DNA from: Epiperipatus broadwayi
Lineage: Eukaryota > Onychophora > Udeonychophora > Euonychophora > Peripatidae
Reading direction: 5' to 3'
Length of the DNA: 64,000 bases
Assembly (NCBI GenBank): GCA_028023455.1
Contig: JAQFVV010000142.1
Span: forward strand, 825,941 to 889,940
The notes below the pieces were generated by a model. It made no database searches. It was given only the letters and a program-made list of their open reading frames with translations, and was not told the DNA's origin. Both the position numbers and the translations under genes were made by a program. Positions within the stretch are counted from its first letter, which is position 1. Each line of letters opens with the position of its first letter. Of the stretch, positions 12,692 to 27,310 are shown one piece after another.

Positions 12692-12790
12692 AGATAGCAT
12701 AGATAGTTGAGAGTCATGTGAAAGTCTGAGTTCAAATCCTATATATTACATTTTGGAGTGCAGGTATGAAAAAACCTGTACTGTAGAAAA
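12692..12790 (+). mobile_element. tRNA-derived SINE remnant
   Basis: A box A-like block (GATAGCATAGATAGTTGAGAG, 12692-12712) is followed at tRNA-like spacing by a box B-like GAGTTCAAATCC (12728-12739). These are the internal RNA polymerase III promoter boxes. The sequence does not fold as a normal tRNA, and downstream sequence (TTTGGAGTGCAGG) is not tRNA. It is best read as a SINE head. Confidence 0.5.
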
Positions 12791-14689
12791 AATTCATATA
12801 TTAAAATATTAAATATATAAATTTAAATGTTTTTTTTTAAATATTAGGTCAGAACTCTTAAGATGTGAGATTGCTATGATTATATGTTAAATATCAAAAG
12901 TATGCTAAGCATTAATAAAATTAAGTTTAAATTATATAGATTATCTTTATTGTATGTGTGTCCAGAACATATATGAGAATAGTACAATTTATCCAAACAA
13001 ATAGAAAAAAAATCTTTGATTTTTTTTAACCAAATTTCAGTCTATACATAAGTTATGTTTGGAATAAGATTTTATTCTTTTATAATAGAATTTTAATAAA
13101 ATAAGTAGGAAAAATACTTTCTTCTTATCGTTTTTTTATTATTTTTTATTGATAATTGAAATTTGGTTTTTAATATATTAAAGTACATTTTTATTATTTG
13201 AATATATGCTTTATATAAATTTGTTTTAAAAATATATATTTAACAAAAAACACTTTTTATTTTGTTAGTTATTGTTGTTTTTAGTTTCTGTCCAAAATTG
13301 ATAATTGAGATTTTAAATGACTTTTTTTTTTTTATTCGTCTAATATGATTTTTTTTTTCCAAAATAGAAACAATGAAGAATACTTCTTATTTTGTTAAAA
13401 AATAAAACAGAAAAAAAGGATGGTGAAGCAAGTGAATGCCTGAATTCACAATGAAAATCATTTATTTATTTATTTTTATATATGTTTGGAAAAAAAATAA
13501 AGTATTCAGTTTACATTTAATTTTTGCATATTGCCAGTGTTAATTACTCTCCCTGATGGGACTTTTTGTAAACTTTCAAATTTTGATTATGGATATATGT
13601 ATATAAAACAGTATAACAATGTATACTTTTGATTTTTAATAATTATTACCCAAATGTTATATTACAACAATCATGAATCTTAATAAACTTCATAAAAAAT
13701 ATCAAAACGTTTTTTGAAATAACCTCAAAAAAAGAGTGAACACCAGATTAAAAGAAATACATCAATTGAAGAGAAGGAGGAAGTGATCAAATCTATTTTT
13801 TTTGTCACTACCTTTGGATTTTACTAGCCTCTTTTGATTTTTTTAAAATTAAAAATACTTATTTTGAACCAGTCAAAAAAAATTAATTAAAACAAATAGC
13901 AATATATCTCAATAAATGACTCCACAAATAAAATTTTAATAAAAATGACTTGATTATAGCCTTTTGTTTAGATTTTTACGACTAAGTAACTGTCCCTGTG
14001 CTAATAATTAACATTGATAACATATTTAAAGTATAGTTATGACATGTTTAAAATGATAAAATGACTTACTTTATCAAGTTATTAACGTTTATTATTATTT
14101 AAGTAAAAAATTATGTTGTTTTATTTTTTCTTTTTGTTAAAACTCCAAAATATTACAAATGCTGGAACGTAATTTATATACAAAATAACAAAGTAAATCT
14201 ATTGAATCAAACAACTATTGTCATTTTACTTAAGGCTCTTAAGACACATCTTCAACATGGATAGAATTAAAGTATTATCAACCAGAAATATATTTTTTAT
14301 TAGATAAAAAAATAGTCTCTCTTAAAATTATGCAGGTTTTATGAAGAAAGCAATTAATTTTAAAGCACTGGGACAGTTATTTAGGGCTAAAAAAAATTCA
14401 TGGACTATTTAAATATTTTATGAAACAAAATATCTTTATATAAAGTATACAAAAAAATCAGCAATAAATTATGAATAGAATTCCTAAAATGGAAAATAAA
14501 ATGCTAATAAGGAAAAATTAATACTCAAAGAAATAAAATAAATAAATAATACAATAATATGGATCATCACCACCAGCAACAAAAATAAATGAATTTTGAC
14601 ATTTCAAAAGATGAATAATAATAACCAGAGCAATAATAATAACAGCAGCAACAACAATACATTAGAATTGGACCTTGAAATGATCATAG
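12791..14689. other. A+T-rich intergenic DNA
   Basis: No gene, structured RNA or notable repeat seen. Poly(A/T) runs are common. Confidence 0.5.
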
Positions 14690-15220
14690 AAACTAATCTG
14701 CAAATCACCAATCCAGTAACATATAGAATATGCTGGTCCATTATTCTGTTAATTCCAGTTTTTTAATACATCAGTTTTTTGTAATTTATTTGTAGTAAAC
14801 ATTTATTTTTGAATAACTCAAAGATCTATTCAGCCATGTTTTCCAAATCAATGCTATCAAAATTGTATTCCTGTAGAATGTCTTTAAAATAATCTTTATA
14901 ACATAAAGAAGGTATACATTCTGATAAAATGATTATTAAGTTTATCATAAAATACTTTTTAAAAAATATAAAAAAATTAACTCACATATTAAATGAAATT
15001 AAGATGTGATTTTATTATAATAAACTTTCATGCAAGATGATAAAAATATCTATTGGTTTTATGATCTTGCTATCATATTTTTAAAATTTTAGAGGACAAT
15101 TTTAAATGTTATTTTACAAATGTCTTATGTTAATTACATTGATAGATATCTAAGTCTTATTTCCATACAACAAATAGGATAAAATAATGGTTTTATATAA
15201 AAATAATTTTTTTACAATAG
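14690..15220 (-). pseudogene. LINE C-terminal remnant (same group as 591-960)
   Basis: On the minus strand LSYLLYGNKT (15152-15199) corresponds to the LLYGSETW block of LINE polyproteins. It is followed by PSLCYKDYFKDILQEYNFDS (about 14850-14915) and a degenerate Cys/His end, ICYWIGDLQISFYDH, near 14690-14750. The order and spacing match the plus-strand copies at the start of the window. Stops and frame changes show it is dead. Confidence 0.55.
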
Positions 15221-15640
15221 GTATAACAATTAGATGCAAAATTTTATTCTTAACTTAATAAAAAAACACTATAATAATGGTGATGCACATATCAAAATTT
15301 TCAAGGTTAATTCATTTTCTCCAAACTACACTTTCTCTTCTTCAGAAAACCTATTTTCATCATCTAACATGATCTATTGTTTTGTTATATTTTGAGATTC
15401 AGTTTATCCCTTGAACTATTTATGTATTCTCATCTTTTCAAAAATATGTCCAGTCTGTATTGCTGGTCTTAAAACTGTGTATCTATATATTGTTTTTCTA
15501 ATGAGAATTCGAGTCATAGATTAATATATAAAAACTAGTAATATAGATATATTAAAAACTATGTTCAAATATAAAGGCATATTTTCTTTTAATATATCAA
15601 GTTATTTTCTGCAAAAATACTCAATGAAAATATAATTCAA

Positions 15641-15890
15641 TGATTAATTTTATTCAACATATTTTCATCTGTATTAATAATCTTTTTAAGGTATTTGAAT
15701 TATTGATATTTTTTTAATTTATTATTATCAGCTTTTGTTTTTTCTTATTGAAACCATGTAGAATACTTTAGTCTTTTTGGCATTTATTTTTATTTTTAAT
15801 TTAAAACATTTATCTAATCATACCTATAATATTCATGAGATGAGAAGCACTATTTTCAAAAGCAACCAAATCATCTGAAAAATCTAGATA
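15641..15890 (-). pseudogene. RTE-type LINE reverse-transcriptase remnant
   Basis: The minus strand shows a degenerate catalytic block FSDDLVAFENSASHLMNII (YxDD-like, 15840-15890), then LKIKINAKKTKVF (15762-15800) and QFKYLKKIINTDENMLNKIN (15641-15704). The last two match the KINVKKTKVM and YKYLGQIINTDGN blocks of the RTE remnant at 27311-27982, so both are one LINE family. The copy is broken by stops between blocks. It is distinct from the finger-ended LINE just downstream at 14690-15220. Confidence 0.6.
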
Positions 15891-15990
15891 ATTCAATTAT
15901 TTGTATTTATGTTTTTCTTTAGCTTCTTATTTACCCTACAAAACATTTCCACAATTGATGCAAAAAAAAATTAGATATGGAAATCACCAT

Positions 15991-18900
15991 ATTGTACATC
16001 CTTATTAATATAATTAGCTTAGTGTTAATAATATAATCTAATCACAGATATATTTTAATAAACATCTTCATAATATGATAATATTCTGGGTTTACATTTA
16101 AATGTTCCTATGCTTTAATCACTACAAGAATACACATAAAGTTAAGCATTTTTTCATAATCCAATTATCTAAAGTATAAATGTCAACTAATATTTATGGT
16201 TTTTTTTCTTTAACTTCTATTTATATAGTTGTAATCAATAGTGCTCAAACAATTTTTAAATCAAATTTAATTTGTTTGAATCCAATATTCTCTATGAATT
16301 AGTTGTAATTACTTTAATAGAAACATTGTATAAAACTGATAGAAAACTGTTTATCTGTAATTTATATTTCCTTTTTTAACTTTCTTAACTGCTATGTGAT
16401 GTATAAGTCTATCTTATGTCTACCCATTTTATGAAGTTGTATATAAAGAAAACAACAGGCAATCATTTGTTTGTATAATGTTTAATTTAATTAATATTAA
16501 AGTAGCTAAAATAATTGTAAAGAACATTATATAGATATAGGTTCAAATGCATAATAAATGAAAGAATAAATGCAAGTGCCAATGAAATATTAAAAAAAAT
16601 ATGCATCTTTATTGTAAAAACATTTTATTTGAATTAAAAGAAAAAATGATTATTTTATTATATCAAATAATAAGTTTTATTTTCATTATATATAAAAAGA
16701 AAGTCTCATGCAATTCTTTATAAAAAAAGAAAATATTATGACTTAGTAATCAGATAAAATTTATTTACTTTGGTCAGATTATTATTTATATATCTGATAA
16801 ACTTAATGCTTTACCAATTTGTTAACAAACTAATAATGATCTCATTCTAGATTTTACAAAGAGATGACATGGAAGCCCATTGGCCAATATGGCAAAGTCA
16901 CAAACAGAATAAACAATGATTAAAAAAAAGAAAATATTTTTTTAACATATGTGTTAATGTTGCATAAATGAATTAAAATCATCCTTATTAGAATATATAT
17001 ATATTGTAACATTCTGATTTAGAATTAAGATAGACATTATCATATATAAAAAATACTGTCATGATTTTGTATATTAATAAATGTTTAAAATTGTCAAAGA
17101 ATGTTTGTTCTGATTTTGGCATTTTTAATAGACACACTTAAATACAAACTAGCAATTTGTGGTTTCTTTTTATCTTTTTAAAAGTAATTCATCATTTATT
17201 TTTTATTTAATAAATAATACATGTTAAACTTAGAATTTTTATTAAAAAACTATTTATAAATATAAAAATATATATAGTTTTAATAAAAGACTGTAATGTT
17301 TTGTCTATGCACACATTTTAAAAAACAATATTTAGGTAAATAATAAATTACATTCTCACATGTGAGTAAATATATGTATATGTTTGGGTTATTGTTTAAA
17401 TATGAAATTATTATATAGATATTAAATTATAAATGTTTTAAAAGTAATAGTTGTTATTTAAAAATATATCATTTGTAATAATATTTTAAAACAAATGAAT
17501 GCATCTTATTTTGTTTTTATTTTTAAAAATAATAATAATAATAATTGTCATCATTTTAAAAGGTAAAACAAAATCATGTTATTTGAAACATTATTTTTAT
17601 TCACATGAACTCTAATTAATGTACAATATTTATCTTTTGACTAAAAGGTGTAAATTTTGAGTAAATCAATAATTATATTATCTATGTTAGTTACATCAAT
17701 AAACAAATGTTATATGAAGCTGTAATTTTCTTTGGGAAATTCTTCTTTCTATTTGACTGTCTCTTTATATATCATGTATGTTGATCACTGCAGTTAAAAT
17801 AATGTATTACACATTACATTTTGTTTTAAAAAGTCATATACATACACACATATATATATAAACTAAAATGTCTTAGCAGAGCAATATATAATGAATAATT
17901 AAACAGGAAAATTAATGTTTGCTTCAAAAACAACTTCATCTTTGAGAGAAGACTAAAAAATAACTAATATGGAATTTGTTTTTGAGCATTCTGCAAGAAA
18001 ATATTATTAAAATGTTTACTTAAAACATCTGAGTTAAAACATATACACATTTAATATGTGTCTTAATTAACAAATTAAATATTTAGCAAAGATATAATAT
18101 AAAATAATATAATTAGCAAATGGAATAATTATAAATTTAAAAAAAATGCTGGGTAATTTAACTTACTGTGTGAGTTGATATATTATGCATTTATATATAA
18201 ACTTGATGCCAACAAAAAATAAATAATTTGATAAAATAATAAGTTCAAATAGAATAATTATCATTTTAAAGGGAATAATACTTATTAATTAATATTAACT
18301 ACAGTTTTATATCTTTTTATAAATTATTAATAATCTGTTTGTTGAATAAAGATATGAATAGTTTTAAAAGAAAAGAGTTTTTGAAATTGTTATAGTTTAA
18401 ATAATGTTTCTCATTGATTTTTCTTATGATGTTTCTATGTGTGAAATAATTAAAAGCCAGTGGAACTTTTGTGTATAAACATTGATCAGTATTTTACCAC
18501 TTCATAAAGTAGATTATATGATTTATTTATAATTATTATGTGTACTGTTACTGCAGTTGTTTTAAAAATGTCATTTAATAAATGCATATGTGAGAGTGAA
18601 CATATAAAAATATAAATTAACCAAGGTAAAATTTAATAGATAATTTTAGTTTTACATTTAAATTATCATAAAAATTTGTTTTGTTTGCTGATAAATGCTC
18701 GGTAGACAAACTGCAGCAAATTAATATTTTTGTATGATTTATATATACATATTGTCTCTTAGAGTTCTCTTAGAGTCAATAGATAAATGAATATTTTTTT
18801 ATGATTTGAGAAAGAATATCAAATTTTTGCACCATCTTATAGTTTAAACAAATATATTGTATGATATATTAATTTAAATTATTACAGCATATTTATTAAT

Positions 18901-19413
18901 TGTCTTATTATTAATTTTTGTAAATAAAATTATTATTGTTTATTAAATTTAAGCTAAGCATATTGAAATTAATAGATATAGTAATCATGACTTAATATCT
19001 TATTGCAAACATAAACATAGAAAATCTAACTAGGAAATAACAAATTTTATTCTTGTACTAAACTTTAGTAATAATTACAAGTGAGTCTAATGTTTTATGA
19101 ACACCTATTGGTATAAAAGTTAGTTAATAAATTATTATAATAAATTTTTTTATAATCATTAACTTAGCTACTTTATTTAGTCTTGACTATAGTACAAACC
19201 ACATAGTAAAAAAGAATTATTTATAAATCGGTAGCATTATAACTATTAATTAAAGTATCTGTCATAATTTTCAAATGCATTATTTTATATTGTGTACATA
19301 AGAGTGTAATCCAATAAAGTTGATATTTATTCAGTATTTTAAACATTATTCTAATATAGACATTGTATTATTTTATTAATAAAGCTTGCTTAACATTTTC
19401 TCATTCTATTCTA
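15991..19413. other. A+T-rich DNA, possibly body of an old LTR
   Basis: No reading frame or RNA gene is recognised. If the periodic motif at 19414-19867 marks the end of an LTR, the left part of that LTR would lie here, but I cannot place its start. Confidence 0.35.
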
Positions 19414-19905
19414 TTACAGATTTGGTGTACTTAATTTATATAGCATTATTAATTTTAGCAAGATTATTTACATTATTACAGAATTGGTATTGTACAATTA
19501 TTAGTATTATATATTTTAACTTTTATACAATTCATAGGGCATATAAAAATGAACAATCCATATGATGAATTTATTTCATTACAGAATTTTCTATTCATAT
19601 ATGTTGGTATTTTATTATAATAAATAAATTAATTAAAGCTTTTCTTATTTTGTACTGTTATGGATTTAGCTGGTGCAAAGACTTGGTAAATTAAGAAGAG
19701 GAATTCTCATGTTATCATTTTTATACCATTACAATTTTGGAATTCAGGACTAGGGCATATAAATAGAGTTTCTTTCTTTCTTGTTTATATATCTTTCATT
19801 ACAGATTTGACATTCAAAGTTGGACACATAACAAATCTGGTCTCATTACTTTCATTCTTCTATTACAATATATATTGTACTGGTCACATCTACAGCTCCA
19901 CACTT
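19414..19905 (+). repeat. LTR-tail-like stretch with periodic TTACA-TTTGG motif
   Basis: TTACAGATTTGG-type motifs occur at 19414, 19476, 19579, 19729, 19799 and 19863, with spacings of 62-150 bp. The 3' ends of the LTRs at 51.6-61.5 kb and 28.9-34.0 kb carry the same kind of motif at similar spacing. A GGGCATATAAA block (19750-19760) also matches the young LTR near 53551. I found no matching second LTR, so this may be a solo LTR or an LTR fragment. This is inferred from motif structure and not from a full alignment. Confidence 0.35.
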
Positions 19906-22900
19906 ACTTGTGAATGCTAAATATGAATCTTGCATGAGGAATATAATAATTACTATCTATATACACCCCATATAAAATTATTTAAAGTTCATTATCACTA
20001 GATCAAAAATATATAATTCACAGAAATGTAGATCAAACTAATAATGATTAATTATATTCCCATGGTCTCCTTCCATGTAACAACTATTCTACTAAAAGGG
20101 CAAAGCTTCTTTTATTTTCTTCATAATGTACTTATAAAAACTGAATGCTGTCAGCCTTATGCATCAATTTCTGAAGAAATTATGCTATGAATAACTCAAA
20201 CAATGAAAGTGTACATTACTCCCAATACTGTAATTCTCTACATTAGCTCAGTATTACACTCTACTTCTCAGGATAAGTGACATTACTAACACATCAGGGT
20301 GAAAACCTATGATAGTAATAAGCTTAATAATGTTCAAATTATACTAAAAAAGAATAGGATAGGTAGATGATTGAATGTCAAAACTAGATATTTTATGAAA
20401 TAGAACAGTTTATTTACAAAGATTAATTACAATCCATTTTTCAGCAACCAAAAAATAATAAAATAGCCGAGTCAATATATATCATAAAAAATAAAAAGAT
20501 ACACAATTTTTTAAAATCAACAAAACTGAAAATCTCCTTTCATTTTTTTATCCAATCATCCATCTATATCTTTGTTTGTAGACCTAGATATACATCAATT
20601 AATCAAACCAAAAAATAATGATAATAAAATATATATAAATTTTAACCTAATTCCCAGGACTACAATAAATAAAATTGGTAAGTTTAATCAAACAAGTAAT
20701 GTTATTTCTCCTTTCTTCTAAATGATATAATGTTCACAACACTTGTATACACTGCTTTTCTTTTCACTTCTTGACATATATGAGATCTCATCAGACAAAA
20801 ATTCAAAAACTTGGCAGTCCATATGTATGCTATGCAAGTATATTTTTATATACTTTGGTTGTTTTAAGCAAATCTCTCAGCAGACTTGGCAGATAGCAAA
20901 GGCAGAAGCAAAATCACATGGTTAGGGGAAAAGAGAATCCAGAATACATAAAGTTTCTCTACTCCATTGGATTATCATTATATAATTAATGTTGAATGTT
21001 TCACCCATATGTTTTTATGGGGATTAACAAAATAACTATCACCAACTCCTCTTCTTTGTATTCCATTCTGTTAAAATTGGCCCATTCTGTCTAACTAACA
21101 TAATATATTTTTTGTTTCAAAAATCAAATCTCAATTTCAATAAATATATTCAGAATCTTGGTAGATTCTTCCATTTCTTTGCCAGTTTTCTCTCGGCTTT
21201 ACCTAAACAATTTCTTTGAAAATGCAACCAGAAAAAGCAAGAACCAAGAAGCAAGCACCAGACAAGAATCATTAAGCTACAACTCTCTTCTTCATTTTAT
21301 AATGTTTTTCCCACACAAAAAACTGCTGACTCACAGCTCATGTGGTCAATCTTATTATCTCTTCTTTTAACAAAAGAAAAATGCTGACTCATAGCTTATA
21401 TGATTAATCATATTATCTTTGCCATTACAAACAAAAAATTCCCATATTATCAAGACTAAAAAAATTTAAGTAGTCTCATCAAAAATGTAATTTTTTTTGT
21501 TGACTTCAATAAGCAAAAAAAAAAAAAAAAATTCTTCAATAATTACACAGTTAAAAGATAACCTTCTTAATTAATTAATTAATTCCTTACAAGATTTAGT
21601 TAATCACATTTTTAACTAATTAATCCTAAGATAAAAATCAATGAAATTATTATACAAGTAAATGTAGTATAAAAAAGTAATAAATTCCTTATTTAATTTT
21701 AAGGTATAAGATACTTAACATTATTTAACATATTTTATCTCTACCAAAAATAGCCCTCACTCTTATGAAATCTTTTTATCATAATATCATAATATAACAA
21801 AATATACAAAATAACAGAAAATATAAAAATAAATTTACATCTTATGTGCATATACATTCCACATCCACAGATACATCTGTCAATTTTTTTTTTAAACTTT
21901 GCCAAAATCTTATGATATTGCCTTTAACTAATATGATCTCATCTTGTAAGAAGGGTTTGAACTTAATTCTCTCCCCATTATAATATATAAAAAAAATCTA
22001 TTGAAATTAAAATAGGTGAAAACTATCTAAGGATAATATCTGTGAAAATGACTTTATCCTTATCATCATTGGAATTCTACATAGACATAAAAAAATGGAA
22101 TGATAGCTAAAAGAATGCCAAAAAATGTCACCTGGATTGGCAAACACTGCTTTTCTCTTTCAAAACATAAAATAATACTTTATTTTACTTATTAATATTA
22201 TTCAATACAAAGTTAAGATTTAAGTCAAGTAACGAAGATTTTATTTAATTCTATAAATAAATTTAATAATGCAATTTTAAAAAAAACATTTAAAATTTAC
22301 AATTTTTTTGAACATATATAATGGCTTTTATAGAAAAGTTTTACTTGATCTAAAGCAACATATAATTGATTTAAAAAAACATACTTTCATTTATAGCATG
22401 ATGTCTCTTAACATTGAATACTTTCAAACATTATGATATATTTATGTCTGAATATTAGTGTGAAGGATGATAAGGTTATTAACCATTGGTTTGTGTAGTT
22501 TATCAGTATATCATTTTAAAAAAATGCAGATAAAAATTTTAGAGATTTTGATAGAGTCATCAAGATAGATTGTAATGTATAATGAATTTTGAATTTTATG
22601 GTAGGTAATATAATTTTTTTTGTTATGATATGAATAAATTTATATATATAATTATCAGTGAATACATCATTTAATTCTATTTCATAAGGTACTGATTTAC
22701 TTATTCCTCAACTTATACAACTAATAAGTTATGGATATCTAGTTCTTGAATGAGATATTTATTGACTTATATATTTATTAAATTATAGATTCATTGAGAC
22801 TTTATAAATGTATTAATCTCTAATAATTCTCATTTACATAAATTTAATTGTGGTTAAGATATTATAATAAAGTTACAGATTTATACATTGGATTAACATT

Positions 22901-23881
22901 ATTGAAAGCAGTTAGTTGAGATAGCTTATAGATTTGGATACAAATAGACAGAATTAAATTTGAACTTATCTTTAATCATTATTTATCACATTTCTGGATA
23001 ATCCAATTGAACAATATAATATTGTTCAATAAGGAATAAGCTCTTACTTAATTTTTGGCATCACATAGTTATATCAGCTACATTTTTGCTGCCTAATCTG
23101 CTGTATAAATAAAATCATTTACATAAGATTGTCAGTTACAATTAATATCACTTCTCCATATTTGTTATTCATCTAGAACTCTATCATTTAATTTAATTTG
23201 CAATTATTTGGAATGTGTGTCCAAAATAATAAAGCATCTTTATTTAGACATTACATATTAAAAATGAATCTATGGTGATATAAATAAGCATTTTTAATGT
23301 TTATAAATACTAACTTTTTTCTAAAAAGAATACATATTAGTATATGGTGCCATTATTGAAATTATAATTTTTTAACATGCGCAGATATGCTTCCTCCTCC
23401 CTTCCCCGCCAAAATAAATATCATTATCATTATCAAATCAACTAAAATAGTTATATTAAAGAAAAAAAATATTTACTGCATCAGGAAACAAATAGTTTGA
23501 AAATTTATCACTCCTGGGAAAAAAACACATCAATTTTAATGACAATAATGACATTAAAATTTTATACATTTGTTAGAAAAAACCGTCATTATATAAATGA
23601 AAGCCAAAAATCAATTAATATTTAAAACATTAAGTACTTTTAATATTTAGAGGATATATATGTATATAAAGTCGGTATCAACGATTTAAAAACATTAATA
23701 AGTAAGATTTGTTACAGTTTGTGTATTAATAAAATGGTTACATATAATCAAAAAATTTGATTATTTTCTGTTTTTAATTTAATATTTTCAAGAATGACAA
23801 TAATTTTTGTTTCACAATTTTTTTTATTTTTAAAAAGACATTAATGTTTGCCTTTTTTATATAAAATATTTTTCAATCAGA
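19906..23881. other. A+T-rich intergenic DNA
   Basis: Frames of 60 and 70 codons at 20743 and 21158 resemble no family I know and are probably chance. The 20.0-21.4 kb part is slightly less A+T-biased than its surroundings. No RNA gene or clear repeat is seen. Confidence 0.4.
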
Positions 23882-24288
<407 letters not shown>

Positions 24289-24659
24289 ACACATATATAA
24301 TTTCTGTGGAATTATGAAATTAAAAAATGAAGTTTAGTGCTAGCTACAATTGAAAAAAAAGCATCGGTTTTAAAATTGTTTCTGTATGTATATTCACTAT
24401 TACTTATTTTTTAATAATATACAGATTAATGCAAAATTAGTCGTGGAATATGATCTTGACCAAATAGGAAAGTTGCATCATATCAGAGTAACATTTTTTT
24501 AAAACTTATTTTAGTATCATCATTCATAGACAACCCAAATTAGTATGGAATTTTTATGCAACAGTTAATAATTTAAAATTTTTATTTACAAAAATCTTTG
24601 GATAATTAGTTTAGCAATGGACATTTCATCTGAGAAAAAATATATAATTCTAAAAAAAA

Positions 24660-24740
24660 AAAAAAATCTCTCCCCAATCGTATTCAAACTGCAGGTTATG
24701 TGCATGGCAGACAGATGCATTAATTATTCAACCATAATAT
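24660..24740 (-). mobile_element. tRNA-derived SINE head, minus strand
   Basis: Reading the minus strand, a box A-like GGTTGAATAATTAATGCAT (about 24715-24735) precedes CTGTCTGCCATGCACATAAC and a box B-like GCAGTTTGAATACG (24676-24690), at normal tRNA spacing. A downstream poly(T) on the minus strand (A run at 24651 on the plus strand) resembles a polymerase III terminator or SINE tail. The tRNA-like part is decayed in the box B. Confidence 0.5.
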
Positions 24741-24909
24741 CTTTTATTATTTAGGCTAGAAATAGTGCTTTAAAGTAATTTATGTGAAACACATTTTTTT
24801 TTTTAGAGTTTCAAAAGTAGCATATTAAATTGTTACTCAAAAAACTACATATTTATAAATAATGCATAGAAAAAGGTAATTTTGTTAAATTAAAAAAAAA
24901 ATACTAAAA

Positions 24910-25270
24910 AATAAAATTTGAACTATTTCTATGGCAACCATTGATTAAATTAAAATTAAAAAAGAATATAAAAATGCTAGTTTTGTGAAAATGGTGTTTT
25001 ATTTTTTTAGAAATTTAAATGCAACAACAATTTGTCTTTCGAACCCAGAAGGGTTAATGAATACAATATATATATATATATATAATCCTTTTACAGCTCA
25101 GTTGTATATTTATATAATGCTATAAAAATATATTTTTGTAGACAGTACTTATTTAGATTTTTTTTAAAAATATAAAAAAAAATAAAATTTAAACTATATC
25201 TATGGCAACCATTGATCAAATTAAAATTAAAAAAAAGAATAAACAAATGCGGGTTTTGTAAGAAATGATA
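24910..25270 (+). repeat. Direct repeat, two copies of about 85 bp
   Basis: ATAAAATTTGAACTAT...ATGGCAACCATTGAT with the following A-rich block occurs at 24910-24995 and again, slightly changed, at 25180-25270. The copies share order and orientation. Function and origin unknown. Confidence 0.7.
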
Positions 25271-26161
25271 TCTATATTGATTTTATTTTCCATCATTACC
25301 ATTCAATTTAATTATGGACGCGCTTATCAATTATAAAAAAAATATTTTCATTTTATTAATAAAATGAATAGTTAAAAAAAAACCTAAGTTTGGAAAATTA
25401 TAAACAAGCAATAGAAAATTATCCGTTATATAATGTGAAAAGCATAAAAGACAATCTAAAAAACTATTTATTATAGGAAGAAATAATTACATAATTTAAT
25501 ATATACTGTAGTCAGGATATATTTTATTTGTTTGTGCTGATATGATTAATTTAATATTAAATATTTATTTAAATGCCCCTCCCCCTTTTTTTTTTTTAAA
25601 AAAAAAAAAGGATTACTATTGATTAAAACGAAAACATATGTAAATGAGAATAAAAATAAAGAAAAAAATTAAATGGATGATTAATTCTCATTTTAAACTA
25701 CATTTAAAAACATAATTATATTTTTTCTTCATCTTACTGATGGAAATGCTTATTAAAGGGTTACTTTATATTTCTAAAATGATATACCAGAATAAATTGA
25801 CTAATAGGTTGATAATATTGGTGAACTGTGATCGATGATTTTATGAAGTATTTGATCTATTATCCTATTGGCTATTGCTTTGTGTAGTTTAGTAAAGTTG
25901 TAAATTATAAAAGTCTAAAAGCTTGGCTATGGTAATTTTGGTGCCAAATATCATATGATACACCACTCATTACCTCGATTACTGCTTATATATTATACAA
26001 CCTTAGGGCAGAGAATTAAAATATATACATTTAAACTTAATATGACTAAAAGGCATGTAATATATACATATATAATGCCCCATAGATATATTGGTTCAGC
26101 CACATTCAGTTTTAAATTAGAGCAAAACTTATTTTTCAGCTAGTGTTATGCATTGTTTTTA

Positions 26162-26165
<4 letters not shown>
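25271..26165. other. A+T-rich spacer, no gene seen
   Basis: A 62-codon frame at 25955 has no recognisable family. A short C run next to a long T/A run (about 25577-25610) is the only low-complexity feature. Confidence 0.45.

Positions 26166-26257
<92 letters not shown>
26166..26257. repeat. (TA)n microsatellite
   Basis: About 92 bp of near-perfect TA dinucleotides with one C interruption near 26222. Confidence 0.95.
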
Positions 26258-26260
<3 letters not shown>

Positions 26261-27310
26261 TGTTTCTTAAGTAAAATATTTTCAGAAAATCCTGAATGTT
26301 TTGCTTAGTATCTGCATAAACCAAGAATGATTCTTGATAAAGCAAAGTACAAATATTAATTTTATACTTTTTTTGCATTGTTTTAAGTTTAATAAAAAAT
26401 TTTAATGATTACATCTTTTGACTTATATTTAGTTAGTAAATATTTCAAAGATTATTAAGCCCTGTTAAACAAAATAATGAAATATTTGACAGCTTTGATG
26501 ATCATAAGATATTCAATGTATCAGAAGTTTAAGGGTAGTTTTATGTTACAGAAATTTAGTTCATTAATCCACCTCCTTTAAAATAATATTCCCCTATAAA
26601 TACATTATATTTGGAAATGAGTTTCATATAAAATAAATTGAATTTTTTTTAAAAAAAAAATTGAAATGATAATATTTATTGCAATATAGATTGTCAGATA
26701 GTTAATTAATTATAATAATTCTCTTAAAAAGTGTTTTAACATACTATTAAAAGGGAGATAACAGTAAATTATAAATGATTTTATTCATACATACTTTATA
26801 TTCAAATTAATACATAATAATAAAAATAATAAAAACAATTCATATTAAATCTATACTTTATCATTTTATAGCAGAGAAATCAAAGTGTAAATATTCATAA
26901 TATTTTTTTTCTTTAATGACAGATTCTTAAGAAGATGATAAGAAGTCTGTAATACAGTAAGCATCATGATTTGCTTTAATATATCTCTAAAACATTTCAG
27001 TGAAAATTTGGGATTGCTTTATAAAAAAATATGACCTAATTGTATATTGACTACACTTGTTTTCAAAGAAGTGGAGATTATATTCCATATTAAAAAAGGA
27101 CCTTAAAGATTCTTTTTGTTCATCATTGTATAAATTAATTATTAGATAGACAAATGATATTAGCAGCATTCTCAACAAGTGGTTTTAGTTAAACATACCC
27201 AAATACTGTGTTATTATGATTTATGAAAACATAATTATTCTTTAAATATAACATTATTAAACTTCTTAACTTATGATATACACTTTAATTAAAATTTAAA
27301 GATTAAATAT
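26258..27310. other. A+T-rich spacer, no gene seen
   Basis: Nothing recognisable before the LINE fragment that begins near 27311. Confidence 0.45.

Noticed and set aside
12692-12740. Possible tRNA gene
   Set aside because: Boxes A and B are present, but I cannot form an acceptor stem or a cloverleaf.
25015-25070. GGGTTCGAAAGAC on the minus strand, resembling a tRNA box B
   Set aside because: No box A at the right spacing; probably too short a SINE remnant to call.
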